A stretch of 64,000 nucleotides of DNA from Fontibacterium sp040404065 (GTDB taxonomy: Bacteria; Pseudomonadota; Alphaproteobacteria; Pelagibacterales; Pelagibacteraceae), in assembly GCA_040404065.1 (NCBI GenBank), contig JBBAJM010000001.1; one strand, given 5' to 3'. The position numbers and the translations under genes are program-made. This document shows positions 44,217-51,964 of this stretch, piece after piece (within the stretch, counting starts at the first letter, position 1; every line of letters starts with the position of its first letter). The notes beneath the pieces are model-generated. The model was given only the letters and a program-made list of their open reading frames with translations. It did no database searches and was not told the origin of the DNA.

Positions 44217-44408
44217 TTATTTAATTAAAACTAAAGCTAATCCAATAATTAAGCAAAAAGATAGGGCTACAACAATTCTATTTTGGATTTTTTTATCGTA
44301 TTCATCTCTTGCGTTCTTTTCTAGAACTAGAGTTCTAATATCAGCTCTATTTTTTTTATCAAAATCTGATCTATAGACAACTTCTTGATTGTTTTTGAAT
44401 ATTCCCAT
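44217..44408 (-). CDS. Small tail-anchored-like membrane protein, 63 residues
   Basis: From the ATG at 44408 the product begins MGIFKNNQEVVYRSDFDKKN, continues through a charged helix (RTLVLEKNARDEYDKKIQNR) and ends with one hydrophobic segment, IVVALSFCLIIGLALVLIK, at the C-terminus. That plan suggests a cytosolic helix anchored to the inner membrane. A longer frame to 44522 exists but would run head-on into the basic mini-ORF and its promoter. I do not recognise the family. It precedes yjbQ on the same strand. Confidence 0.55.
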   Translation of the reverse strand: MGIFKNNQEVVYRSDFDKKNRADIRTLVLEKNARDEYDKKIQNRIVVALSFCLIIGLALVLIK

Positions 44409-44476
44409 GTCTTGGGTTAAATCATAACTAGAAAAAAAATCAAATTCTATTTTAATAAATCTATTGTGTTTGCTTT

Positions 44477-44504
44477 TTGTTTTGGTAATTAATTTAGATA
44501 TAAA
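44477..44504 (+). promoter_or_regulatory. Possible promoter before the 27-residue basic ORF
   Basis: TTGTTT (44477-44482) and TATAAA (44499-44504) are separated by 16 bases, and the ATG at 44521 begins 17 bases after the -10-like element. The -10 matches the consensus at five of six positions. AT-rich DNA produces such patterns by chance, so this supports the small ORF only moderately. Confidence 0.3.
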
Positions 44505-44520
44505 CTTTTTATATAAAAAC

Positions 44521-44604
44521 ATGGGATACCCAAAAAAACATAGAGGCCGAAGAAAAGTTGGATCAAAAATAAGAAGAAATAGAAGAAGAAATAAGAAGAA
44601 ATAG
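44521..44604 (+). CDS. 27-residue highly basic peptide
   Basis: The ATG at 44521 opens a 27-codon frame (MGYPKKHRGRRKVGSKIRRN, then RRRNKKK) in which 16 residues are Arg, Lys or His and none is acidic. It ends six bases before the convergent mnmA stop. Length, the MG start, the KKK end and the charge recall tiny ribosomal or rRNA-binding proteins such as bacterial Thx, but that is resemblance of composition only. A promoter-like element lies just upstream. Poly-purine DNA can produce such peptides by chance, so confidence is moderate. Confidence 0.45.
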   Translation: MGYPKKHRGRRKVGSKIRRNRRRNKKK

Positions 44605-44610
44605 TTTCTT

Positions 44611-45747
44611 TTACTCTGTAGCTCTTATCCAACCACCACCTAAAACCCTAACGCCTAATTTATCGGGCTTGTAGAATACACATGCCTGTCCAGGGGACAC
44701 TCCGAATTCTCCTTTTTCAAAAGTTACTACTTCTTTATGAACATCTAGCTTTGACTCTATAAGCTTTCCCGTTGATCTCACTTTAACAAATATATTTTCA
44801 TTAAAATCAGTGTTTTTATCAGCGAGATAATTAATATTTTCTATTTTGATCTTTTTAATTTCTAACTCTTCTTTTTTTCCAATAACAACTTCTTTATCTT
44901 TTGCATTAATCTTAACAACATAATATGGAATTTCTCCTGAAATTTTTATTCCCTTTCTTTGTCCTATTGTAAAATTAATAATTCCCTCATGTCTTCCTAG
45001 AATACTTCCTTTGGTATCTACAATGTTTCCGGGTTCATTTGCTTCGGGTCTTAAACGTTCAATCACAGATACGTAGTTACCATTTGGAACAAAACAAATG
45101 TCCTGGCTATCTGGTTTATCCGCAACTTCTAAATTAAGTTTTTTTGCAATATTTCTTGTTTCATCTTTAGGAAGATCTCCTAAAGGAAAGTGTAAATAAT
45201 TTAATTGCTCTTGAGTTGTTGCAAATAAGAAATAAGTCTGATCACGATTTAAATCTTTTGGTCTATACATTTTAGAAATTCCATTATCTATAATTTTTTT
45301 TACATAATGGCCGGTAATCAATGCATCAGCATTTAAATTTTTTGCTGATTCAAATAAATCTCTAAACTTAACTGTTTGATTACAATTTACACATGGAATA
45401 GGAGTTTCTCCTCTTAAATATGAATCTGCAAATTTTTCTATAACTTCATTCTTAAATTTACTCTCATAATTTAATACATAATGATCGATATCTAATTTTT
45501 CTGAAACTCTTTTTGCGTCGTAAATATCTTGCCCTGCGCAGCAGGTTCCGGGTTTTTTATTAATTTGAGCATAATCATAAAGTTGCAAGGTAATACCAAC
45601 GACTTTATATCCATTCATTTTCATAAGTCCTGCAACAACTGAAGAATCAACTCCTCCAGACATAGCAACAACAACTTTTGTTTCGCTTGGGGACTTATCT
45701 AATCCTAATAAATTATTACTTAATTCTGTTTTTAGTATTGCTGTCAT
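44611..45747 (-). CDS. mnmA: tRNA-specific 2-thiouridylase
   Basis: MnmA (378 residues) thiolates U34 of Lys, Glu and Gln tRNAs. The PP-loop AMSGGVDSSV is at residues 28-37, the catalytic cysteine C119 is in IPCVNCNQTVKF, and the partner cysteine is in DSQDICFVPNG. ITGHYVKKI and FTIGQRKGI mark the tRNA- and substrate-binding regions, and FEKGEFGVSPGQACVFY the C-terminal domain. The length is typical. It is divergent from the DUF3553 gene with a 53-base gap. Confidence 0.95.
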   Translation of the reverse strand: MTAILKTELSNNLLGLDKSPSETKVVVAMSGGVDSSVVAGLMKMNGYKVVGITLQLYDYAQINKKPGTCCAGQDIYDAKRVSEKLDIDHYVLNYESKFKNEVIEKFADSYLRGETPIPCVNCNQTVKFRDLFESAKNLNADALITGHYVKKIIDNGISKMYRPKDLNRDQTYFLFATTQEQLNYLHFPLGDLPKDETRNIAKKLNLEVADKPDSQDICFVPNGNYVSVIERLRPEANEPGNIVDTKGSILGRHEGIINFTIGQRKGIKISGEIPYYVVKINAKDKEVVIGKKEELEIKKIKIENINYLADKNTDFNENIFVKVRSTGKLIESKLDVHKEVVTFEKGEFGVSPGQACVFYKPDKLGVRVLGGGWIRATE

Positions 45748-45800
45748 AGATAATTTTTAGACACTCTTACATTATAGAAAGAAATAAGTATAAGTAAAAA

Positions 45801-45977
45801 ATGATTTTTGACTATGAGCCCGGAGACTATGTGATTAATCCTAAAAATAAAGAATGGGGTATTGGTCAAATACAATCCATTATTAAAAATATCGTCACTG
45901 TTAATTTTGAAAATTCTGGGAAAAAAACAATTGTTGCAGATATAATTCTATTAGAAAAAATTAATGTTAAAAATTAA
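45801..45977 (+). CDS. DUF3553 family small protein
   Basis: The 58-residue protein MIFDYEPGDYVINPKNKEWG continues IGQIQSIIKNIVTVNFENSG and ends in LEKINVKN. EPGDYV, the P-x4-EWGIGQIQS block and VTVNFENSGKK are the DUF3553 pattern, a Tudor-like small barrel related to the C-terminal domain of PcrA helicase, which suggests contact with RNA polymerase or nucleic acid. It overlaps the start of cysQ by 14 bases, so translation is coupled. It is short enough to be missed by length-filtered gene calling. Confidence 0.82.
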   Translation: MIFDYEPGDYVINPKNKEWGIGQIQSIIKNIVTVNFENSGKKTIVADIILLEKINVKN

Positions 45978-46743
45978 TCTAAAAAAAATAACAGAAGAAC
46001 TAATCCCAAGCTTTTATGAGGCTGGCAAAGAAAGTATTAGGCTTTCAGGGAAAAATTTAAAAATCACCATAAAAAAAGATAACACCCCTGTTACTAATGG
46101 CGACTTATTAGTTGATAAAATTTTACAAGAAAAAATTTCTGATTTAACTCCTGGTATTCAAATAGTTTCTGAAGAAAATGTAGATGAAATAAATAAATTT
46201 GATAGAAAAAATTTCTGGCTTATTGATCCCATTGATGGAACTCGTGAGTATATAAAGAATAGAAATGAATATACTTTAAATGCTGCGCTAATTTTGGATA
46301 AAAAGCCTGTACTTGGAGTTATTTATGCTCCTAAACTTAAACGATTGTTTTATTCATTTGGAAAAAATAACGCCTTTGAAATTAATAGAAATAGAAAAAG
46401 TAAACTAACTAGTAAAAAGCTTTCTAAAAAAAATGAGATTTTAGCGCTATCAAATAGTCCAACCCCTTCAGATATTATTTTAAATATTCATAAAAAATAT
46501 AACGTTACAAAATTTATAAAGTGTTCAAGCTCACTCAAATTTTGTTTAATAGCATCTGGCGAGTTCGATATTTATGCCGCAAGAGCAAGAGCAAAAGAAT
46601 GGGACATTGCTGCAGGACATGCAATCGCTGAGCATGCAGGAGCAATATTAACTACTTTCTCTGGTAAAAAAATAATTTACGGTAAAAAAGACTTTGCAAA
46701 TCCTGCAATGATATTAAGGAGATCGTCTAATCTAACAAGGTAA
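45964..46743 (+). CDS. cysQ: 3'(2'),5'-bisphosphate nucleotidase, CysQ-type
   Basis: The 259-residue enzyme belongs to the lithium-sensitive inositol-phosphatase superfamily. E70 in IVSEENVDE, DPIDGTREY (88-96) and the second metal site WDIAAGHAIAEHAGA are intact. REY after DGT and the TVTxGDL-like TPVTNGDLLVD favour CysQ, which hydrolyses 3'-phosphoadenosine 5'-phosphate from sulfate assimilation and carrier-protein loading. It begins inside the DUF3553 gene, and a small membrane peptide gene follows after six bases. Confidence 0.9.
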   Translation: MLKINLKKITEELIPSFYEAGKESIRLSGKNLKITIKKDNTPVTNGDLLVDKILQEKISDLTPGIQIVSEENVDEINKFDRKNFWLIDPIDGTREYIKNRNEYTLNAALILDKKPVLGVIYAPKLKRLFYSFGKNNAFEINRNRKSKLTSKKLSKKNEILALSNSPTPSDIILNIHKKYNVTKFIKCSSSLKFCLIASGEFDIYAARARAKEWDIAAGHAIAEHAGAILTTFSGKKIIYGKKDFANPAMILRRSSNLTR

Positions 46744-46749
46744 ACTTAT

Positions 46750-46923
46750 ATGAAACACGACATCGCAATTAAAATCATAGGCGGAGTTTTTATATTTGGA
46801 ATAATTTTTTTTATTATATGTGCAAACTTTTTAAGAAATACCGTAAACCAACTTGTTGCTAATAAAAAAAATAAGGAAAGAAAAAAAATTAAAAAGACCA
46901 AATCTTCTTCTCGAAAATCTTAA
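46750..46923 (+). CDS. Small single-pass membrane peptide with basic tail, 57 residues
   Basis: The product starts MKHDIAIKIIGGVFIFGIIF with a hydrophobic segment of about 20 residues ending near FFIICANFL, then a strongly basic tail (NKKNKERKKIKKTKSSSRKS region). The tail is expected in the cytoplasm by the positive-inside rule. It follows cysQ by six bases, probably in the same transcript, and its 3' end overlaps the convergent recX gene by 35 bases. I do not recognise the family. Confidence 0.55.
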   Translation: MKHDIAIKIIGGVFIFGIIFFIICANFLRNTVNQLVANKKNKERKKIKKTKSSSRKS

Positions 46924-47458
46924 GCTCTTTTTTATCTAGCCCTAATACATTTTTAGAAGTTGAATAACTAAAGCCTGCTCTTGCTAAAACTCCCGTATCT
47001 TTTGTATAAAAAATTTCTCTATTTGCATCCGGACGATAAGGTCCTATTCTTCTTCTTCTACAAACTCTAATAGCCGCATAAAAGTCTGGATCGACATTAT
47101 CTTTCTGAATATCATTCATTGTCTTTTTTAATAACTCACCATCAATTCCCTTCTGGGCTAAGTTCATTCTAATCTTATTTAAGGAATAACCTTTTTTTAG
47201 ATAATTTTTTGATTTTAACTCTGAATAAATAATATCATTTACAACACCCATGCTCTCAAGATTGCTAATAACTGCGTCTATTTCTCTTAGAATGCTTTCT
47301 TTGTCTTTACTTAAATAATCCGTATCCAAGACTTTTCTGTATAAATAAATTCTAAGATCTTTTTTCGAAGGCTGGTATTTATCAAGATATTTTAAAGAAA
47401 GTTCTTTAATATCTTCTCTGCTATTTATTGATTGCTTTGCAGATTTATTAAATCTCAT
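46889..47458 (-). CDS. recX: Regulatory protein RecX
   Basis: The 189-residue protein has the tandem three-helix repeats of RecX: LKYLDKYQPSKKDLRIYLYRK, then DIIYSELKSKNYLKKGYSLNKIRMNLAQKGI, and a third repeat ending YFTKD-like FYTKDTGVLARAGFSY. RecX limits RecA filament growth. recA is not adjacent, as is common. It starts only 20 bases from the divergent ABA4-like gene, and its C-terminal codons overlap a small convergent gene. Confidence 0.82.
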   Translation of the reverse strand: MRFNKSAKQSINSREDIKELSLKYLDKYQPSKKDLRIYLYRKVLDTDYLSKDKESILREIDAVISNLESMGVVNDIIYSELKSKNYLKKGYSLNKIRMNLAQKGIDGELLKKTMNDIQKDNVDPDFYAAIRVCRRRRIGPYRPDANREIFYTKDTGVLARAGFSYSTSKNVLGLDKKELKIFEKKIWSF

Positions 47459-47478
47459 ATAATAGTGCTTACTAACAC

Positions 47479-47973
47479 ATGCTTAACACTTTAAAAGATT
47501 TTTTTACCCTGGAAATGATTTATCATTTCACAAATATCGGTGTAATTCCATTATGGATTCTTCTTGCCTTTCTTCCAAGCTGGAACGGAACAAAAGTTTT
47601 GGTAAACAGCATATTAGTTCCTCTAATATTAAGTCTTACCTATTTTTATGTATTTTATATTTATGTAAACACTTCGAATGGCATATTTTCTAATATTCTA
47701 GATAAGGGAAAAACGTTCGAACTTTACATGGGAATTGATCAGCTTAAAAAAGTGCTGAGTGATAAAAATGTATTGTTATTGTTTTGGATACATTTCTTAA
47801 CTGCAAATCTTATGTTAGGCGCTTGGATTGCAGCGGACGCTGCTAAAAATAAAGCTCTACAATTTATAGTTTTGGTTCCTTTGATACTTACTTATTTTTT
47901 AGGTCCTATTGGACTTGGTGTCTACTTACTCTTAAGACTTCTCGCTGCTCAAAAATTAAAATTATTCGATTAA
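47479..47973 (+). CDS. ABA4-like (DUF4281) membrane protein
   Basis: The 164-residue protein has four hydrophobic segments: IGVIPLWILLAFLPSW, SILVPLILSLTYFYVFYIYV, LFWIHFLTANLMLGAWIAAD and VLVPLILTYFLGPIGLGVYLLL. The WIHFLTANLMLGAWIAADAA and LGPIGLGVYLLLR blocks match the ABA4-like family, named for a plant protein required for neoxanthin synthesis. Bacterial members are uncharacterised; a link to carotenoids or retinal cannot be claimed here. The gene stands alone, divergent from recX. Confidence 0.78.
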   Translation: MLNTLKDFFTLEMIYHFTNIGVIPLWILLAFLPSWNGTKVLVNSILVPLILSLTYFYVFYIYVNTSNGIFSNILDKGKTFELYMGIDQLKKVLSDKNVLLLFWIHFLTANLMLGAWIAADAAKNKALQFIVLVPLILTYFLGPIGLGVYLLLRLLAAQKLKLFD

Positions 47974-48014
47974 CTCTTAGTAGCTAATAATTTATTTCAG
48001 AGTTATAAATAACT

Positions 48015-48599
48015 ATGAAAAAAATAGATTTCTATTTTGATTTAGGAAGTCCTTATTCATATCTTGCTCATACACAAATAAAAAAATTCGAAAAAGAAAC
48101 TGGTGAAAAAGTAAACTACATGCCAGTTCTTGTAGGAGGACTTCATAAAGAGGCCGGAATTACTGCTCCAGCTTTCATTCCATTAAAGGCAAAATATTTA
48201 ATCAAAGACTGCAAACTCTGGGCCGATAAATATAAAGTGAAATATCAATTCAATAGATATTTCCCTATTAAAACCGTTAATCTTATGAGAGCGGCATTAG
48301 TTGCTGAGAAAGATAATTTTTTTAGATCTTTTGTCGACAAAGCTTTTAATGCTGTTTGGGTTGACTCTATGAATATGAATGACGAAGAAGTATTTCTAAA
48401 ATTTATTAAAAATCAGGAAATAAATTCTGATTTATTTTCTTTAAAATATAATGATCCAGTTATTAAAAATGATCTCATTAAAAGAACTAATGAATGTTTT
48501 AATAAGGGTATATTTGGAGTTCCTGCATTTATTGTAAATGGAAAAATGTTTTGGGGACAAGATCGTTTAGAATTTGTTTTTAACGAAGCTAAAAAATAG
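48015..48599 (+). CDS. DsbA-fold 2-hydroxychromene-2-carboxylate isomerase-like protein
   Basis: The 194-residue protein opens KIDFYFDLGSPYSYLAHTQI, in which S12 replaces the thiol of DsbA and is the catalytic serine in kappa-class GST/HCCA isomerases. MPVLVGGLHKEAG and the C-terminal GIFGVPAFIVNGKMFWGQDRLEFV with the cis-proline are typical. The glutathione-dependent aromatic isomerase role is known for a few members; many genomic copies have unknown substrates. Cytosolic. It is convergent with the rhodanese gene at adjacent stops. Confidence 0.85.
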   Translation: MKKIDFYFDLGSPYSYLAHTQIKKFEKETGEKVNYMPVLVGGLHKEAGITAPAFIPLKAKYLIKDCKLWADKYKVKYQFNRYFPIKTVNLMRAALVAEKDNFFRSFVDKAFNAVWVDSMNMNDEEVFLKFIKNQEINSDLFSLKYNDPVIKNDLIKRTNECFNKGIFGVPAFIVNGKMFWGQDRLEFVFNEAKK

Positions 48600-48992
48600 T
48601 TACTTCTTTTTAACTTCCATTATCTTAAAATTAATTTTTTTTAATGCTTCAAATCCACCTTTTATGTGAGCTACATTTGTAAAGCCCATATCTTTTAAAG
48701 TTTTAGCAGCAAGAGCTGAGCGCATTCCTTGAGCACAAAATAATATTTTATTTTTATCAACAGAAAATTCTTCCTTGTAATAGTGACTACTAGGATCTAA
48801 CCAGAATTCTAGCATTCCTCTTGGGATATGCTTTGCATTCTCAACTGTGCCCTCTCTCCACAACTCTCTAATGTCTCTAATATCTATTAAAATTGTATTA
48901 TCATCCAATCTTGATTTGGCTTCTTCTGGAGTAAGGTTTTCTATATGTAAACTTGCTTCTTCGACTAATTGCTTATGCGATTTTATCTTCAT
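48600..48992 (-). CDS. Single-domain rhodanese-like protein
   Basis: The 130-residue protein is one rhodanese domain. TILIDIRDIRELWREGTVENAKHIPRG is the first conserved region and ILFCAQGMRSALAAKTLKDMG carries the active cysteine C86 in the loop CAQGMRS. LKDMGFTNVAHIKGGFEAL ends the domain. A six-residue loop indicates a sulfurtransferase rather than an arsenate/phosphate-type enzyme. There is no signal peptide. It is divergent from the peroxiredoxin gene (45 bases), a plausible shared redox context. Confidence 0.9.
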   Translation of the reverse strand: MKIKSHKQLVEEASLHIENLTPEEAKSRLDDNTILIDIRDIRELWREGTVENAKHIPRGMLEFWLDPSSHYYKEEFSVDKNKILFCAQGMRSALAAKTLKDMGFTNVAHIKGGFEALKKINFKIMEVKKK

Positions 48993-49037
48993 TAAATGTA
49001 TTTTATAAAGTATTTTGAATTTATTAAACAGAGTATT

Positions 49038-49502
49038 ATGATCAAAGAGAATAAATTAGCACCAAGTTTTAAAATTCCATCAAGTAATAATAAAGAATTT
49101 GAGCTTAAAAATAATAAAAAAAATTTTTTACTAATCTACTTTTATCCAAGAGATAATACGCCTGGCTGCACAAATGAGGCCAAAGATTTTTCAAAACTTT
49201 ATAAAGAATTCAAAAAATTAAATTGTGAAATTACTGGAATTTCAAAAGATACTATAGAAAGTCATAAAAAATTTATAAATAAATTCAAAATTCCTTTTCA
49301 ATTATTATCCGATGAAGAAAATATAGTACTTAAAAAATATGGTGCTTGGGGGGAAAAAAGTATGTATGGCAAAAAATTTATGGGGATCAAAAGAACAACA
49401 GTTTTAATTAATCCTAAAGGAAAAATAATAAAAATCTGGAACAATGTTAAAGTCACAGATCATGCAAAAGAAGTACTAAATTTTTTAAAAGAAGCTATTT
49501 AG
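49038..49502 (+). CDS. bcp: Peroxiredoxin of the Bcp/PrxQ type
   Basis: The 154-residue protein has the PrxQ core FYPRDNTPGCTNEAKDFSKL with peroxidatic C44. The usual resolving cysteine five residues later is replaced by K49, so it should behave as a 1-Cys enzyme or use another thiol such as C63. ITGISKDTIESHKKFINKF and RTTVLINPKGKI follow. An in-frame start at 48996 would add 14 residues, but 49038 fits the family start and leaves room for the divergent rhodanese promoter. It overlaps the serB stop by eight bases, tail-to-tail. Confidence 0.88.
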   Translation: MIKENKLAPSFKIPSSNNKEFELKNNKKNFLLIYFYPRDNTPGCTNEAKDFSKLYKEFKKLNCEITGISKDTIESHKKFINKFKIPFQLLSDEENIVLKKYGAWGEKSMYGKKFMGIKRTTVLINPKGKIIKIWNNVKVTDHAKEVLNFLKEAI

Positions 49503-50385
49503 AAAATTCTTTTTCAGCAAAGCCTAAATAAAATAGAATAGTTGTAAGATCAGTAAATAGAATGTGATTATCAACGGCCTTCTTTATTATAAGATGTGGA
49601 CGATAACCCACTCCAAGACCTGAGTTTTTAAGCATTGCAAGATCATTTGCACCATCACCTACTGCGATCGCATGTTTTGTTTTGTTTAAACATTTTTTTT
49701 TACAAATATAGTTTAAGTAAAACAATTTAGAATTTTGTTGTCCAGTAATTGGGATATATTCACCTGTAAACTTATTATTTTTTATAACAAATTTATTACT
49801 GATTACTTTTTTAAAACCTAAAGTTTTTCCAACATAAGTTGAGATAGGCTGAAAACCACCTGTAACAAGGCTAGTGTGATATCCGTTTTTATTTAAAGTT
49901 TTTACTAAAATTCTAGAACCTTGATTAAATCTAATTTTTTTTATAACTCGCTTTATAAGCTGAGTACTTTTGTCTTTTAAGTAACTAACTCTAAATTTTA
50001 ATGTATCTCTAAGACTAATTTTTCCATCCATCGCAAGTTTGCTTAGCTTATCAATGTCAGCTTTTATTCCTGCAATTTTTACAAGATTATCCAAAGTTTC
50101 ATCTTTGATCATAGTTGCGTCCATATCTGCTAAAAATATTTTCTTTTTTCTCCACTTAAGATTTTGAATGCAAACGTCAATTTTTTTCTTAAAACAAAAC
50201 TTTCTAATTTTTTTTCTATTTTTTTTATTTATGTCGCCACAATAAAGATCTAGAGCTCTTTTTGAGAGAATTTTATAATCTTGAGTATCCTGAATTTTTG
50301 AAAAAAAATTTATAAGATTTTTATAATCTAATTTATTTTTGGCTACAAAAGTGCAGACTAGTTCTGTAGAACTATTCATATTCAT
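49495..50385 (-). CDS. serB: Phosphoserine phosphatase
   Basis: SerB (296 residues) removes phosphate from L-phosphoserine, the last step of serine synthesis. The HAD nucleophile motif is ADMDATMIKDETLDN (86-100), and motif 3 and the acidic site are KHAIAVGDGANDLAMLKNSGLGVGYRP. The extra ~80-residue N-terminal region is poorly conserved and may be an ACT-like remnant. The start overlaps serA by 14 bases, so serC-serA-serB is one operon in pathway-compatible order. Confidence 0.93.
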   Translation of the reverse strand: MNMNSSTELVCTFVAKNKLDYKNLINFFSKIQDTQDYKILSKRALDLYCGDINKKNRKKIRKFCFKKKIDVCIQNLKWRKKKIFLADMDATMIKDETLDNLVKIAGIKADIDKLSKLAMDGKISLRDTLKFRVSYLKDKSTQLIKRVIKKIRFNQGSRILVKTLNKNGYHTSLVTGGFQPISTYVGKTLGFKKVISNKFVIKNNKFTGEYIPITGQQNSKLFYLNYICKKKCLNKTKHAIAVGDGANDLAMLKNSGLGVGYRPHLIIKKAVDNHILFTDLTTILFYLGFAEKEFSK

Positions 50386-51964
50386 TATCTTTAAATTGAA
50401 TATATTTTGCTTGGATTACTAAAGGTATTTTCTTAATACTCTCCAAAACAGAATTTTCAATTTTATTATCTGTTGAAATAATAGCGATCGCTTCTCCGCC
50501 AGCACTTACTCTGCCTAAATGAAACGTTGCAATGTTAACTCTATTATCTGCTAAAATTTTTGATAAGTCTTTTATAAAACCAGGTTTATCCTGGTTAGTT
50601 ACGTATAAATTATGCTCTGATAAATCCGCCTCAACTTTAATTCCTTTAATCTCAACTATTCTAGCTCTGCCACCAAAAATGGTACCTGATACTGTTCTTG
50701 TTTGTTTTTCTGTAGTCACCGTTAACTTAATTAAAGATTGATAATCATTCTCTTTTTGATGTTTAACTTCTGAAATTGAAATTGATTTACTCTTTGCAAC
50801 CAAAACAGAGTTAATAATATTAATGCTGTCCGTTGTTGGTTTTAATAAACTATAAATAATTGTTTGTGTAAGTGGAGCGCTATTAACACTTGCAGCACCT
50901 CCTTCAAAATCTATTTGAATAGATTTAATAGCATTCTCTGTTAATTGACCGGCAAACCCTCCTAGTAAACTTGATAGCTTTAAGTAAGGCGCAACAGATT
51001 GATGTTCTTTTGCAGTTAATGAAAAGGTATTAACCGCGTTAGTTATAGCTCCTGTTTTTAAATAATCTGATATTTGTTCTGCGATTTGCACCGCAACTTT
51101 TTCCTGAGCTTCTGTGGTAGAGGCTCCTAAGTGAGGGGTAAGAATTAAATTTTTTGTTCCTAATAAAGGGCTTCCTTTTGGTGGTTCTTCAACAAAAACA
51201 TCTAAAGCAGCGCTTGCTACATAACCGCTATCTAAATTTTCTTTCAAAGCTACCTCATCAACAAGGCCTCCTCTTGCACAATTAATAATACGTACTCCTT
51301 TTTTCATTTTTTTAAATGCTTCTTTATTGATTATATTTTTTGTTTTTTCATTAAGGGGCGTATGCAATGTGATAAAATCTGATCTTTTAAATAAATCATC
51401 CAAACTAACTTTTTCAACACCAAGCTCTAATGCTTTTTTATCCTGTAAAAACGGATCAAATACGATTACTTTTAATTTCAGTCCTAAAGCGCGTTGTGCA
51501 ACAATTGTTCCAATATTACCGCAACCGATAATTCCTAGAATTTTTCCAGTAACTTCTACTCCTTTAATAGTAGATTTTTCCCATTTACCCTCATGAGTAG
51601 TTTTGTCGGCATAAGGAATTTGTCTTGCAGTAGAAAGTATTAGCGTAATTGCGTGTTCAGCTGTTGTAATTGAATTTCCAAATGGAGTATTCATCACAAC
51701 TTTTCCATTACTTGTGGCGGCTTCCAGATCTACGTTATCAACTCCAATTCCAGCTCTACCAATTACTTTAAGTTTTTTACAAGCTTCAATTACTTCTTTT
51801 GTAGCCTTTGTTGCTGACCTAACAACAAGAGCATCGCAATCTTGTAGTTCTTTTATTAATGATTTTGTATCAAGATCCGTTTTGGTAATAGCTTCAATTC
51901 CATTTTCTTTAAAAATGGCTAGCGCTTCATTACTTAATTCGTCTGCGATTAAAACTTTATACAT
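50372..51964 (-). CDS. serA: D-3-phosphoglycerate dehydrogenase
   Basis: SerA (530 residues) oxidises 3-phosphoglycerate, the committed step of serine synthesis. Its catalytic domain shows ALVVRSATKATKEVI, the NAD loop LGIIGCGNIGTIVAQRA, RGGLVDEVAL and HLGASTTEAQEKVA. An intervening ASB domain and a C-terminal ACT domain (about 455-530, DKPGFIKDLSKILADNRVNIATFHLGR) give the long form, likely serine-responsive. It overlaps both serC (eight bases) and serB (14 bases). Confidence 0.95.
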   Translation of the reverse strand: MYKVLIADELSNEALAIFKENGIEAITKTDLDTKSLIKELQDCDALVVRSATKATKEVIEACKKLKVIGRAGIGVDNVDLEAATSNGKVVMNTPFGNSITTAEHAITLILSTARQIPYADKTTHEGKWEKSTIKGVEVTGKILGIIGCGNIGTIVAQRALGLKLKVIVFDPFLQDKKALELGVEKVSLDDLFKRSDFITLHTPLNEKTKNIINKEAFKKMKKGVRIINCARGGLVDEVALKENLDSGYVASAALDVFVEEPPKGSPLLGTKNLILTPHLGASTTEAQEKVAVQIAEQISDYLKTGAITNAVNTFSLTAKEHQSVAPYLKLSSLLGGFAGQLTENAIKSIQIDFEGGAASVNSAPLTQTIIYSLLKPTTDSINIINSVLVAKSKSISISEVKHQKENDYQSLIKLTVTTEKQTRTVSGTIFGGRARIVEIKGIKVEADLSEHNLYVTNQDKPGFIKDLSKILADNRVNIATFHLGRVSAGGEAIAIISTDNKIENSVLESIKKIPLVIQAKYIQFKDNEYE

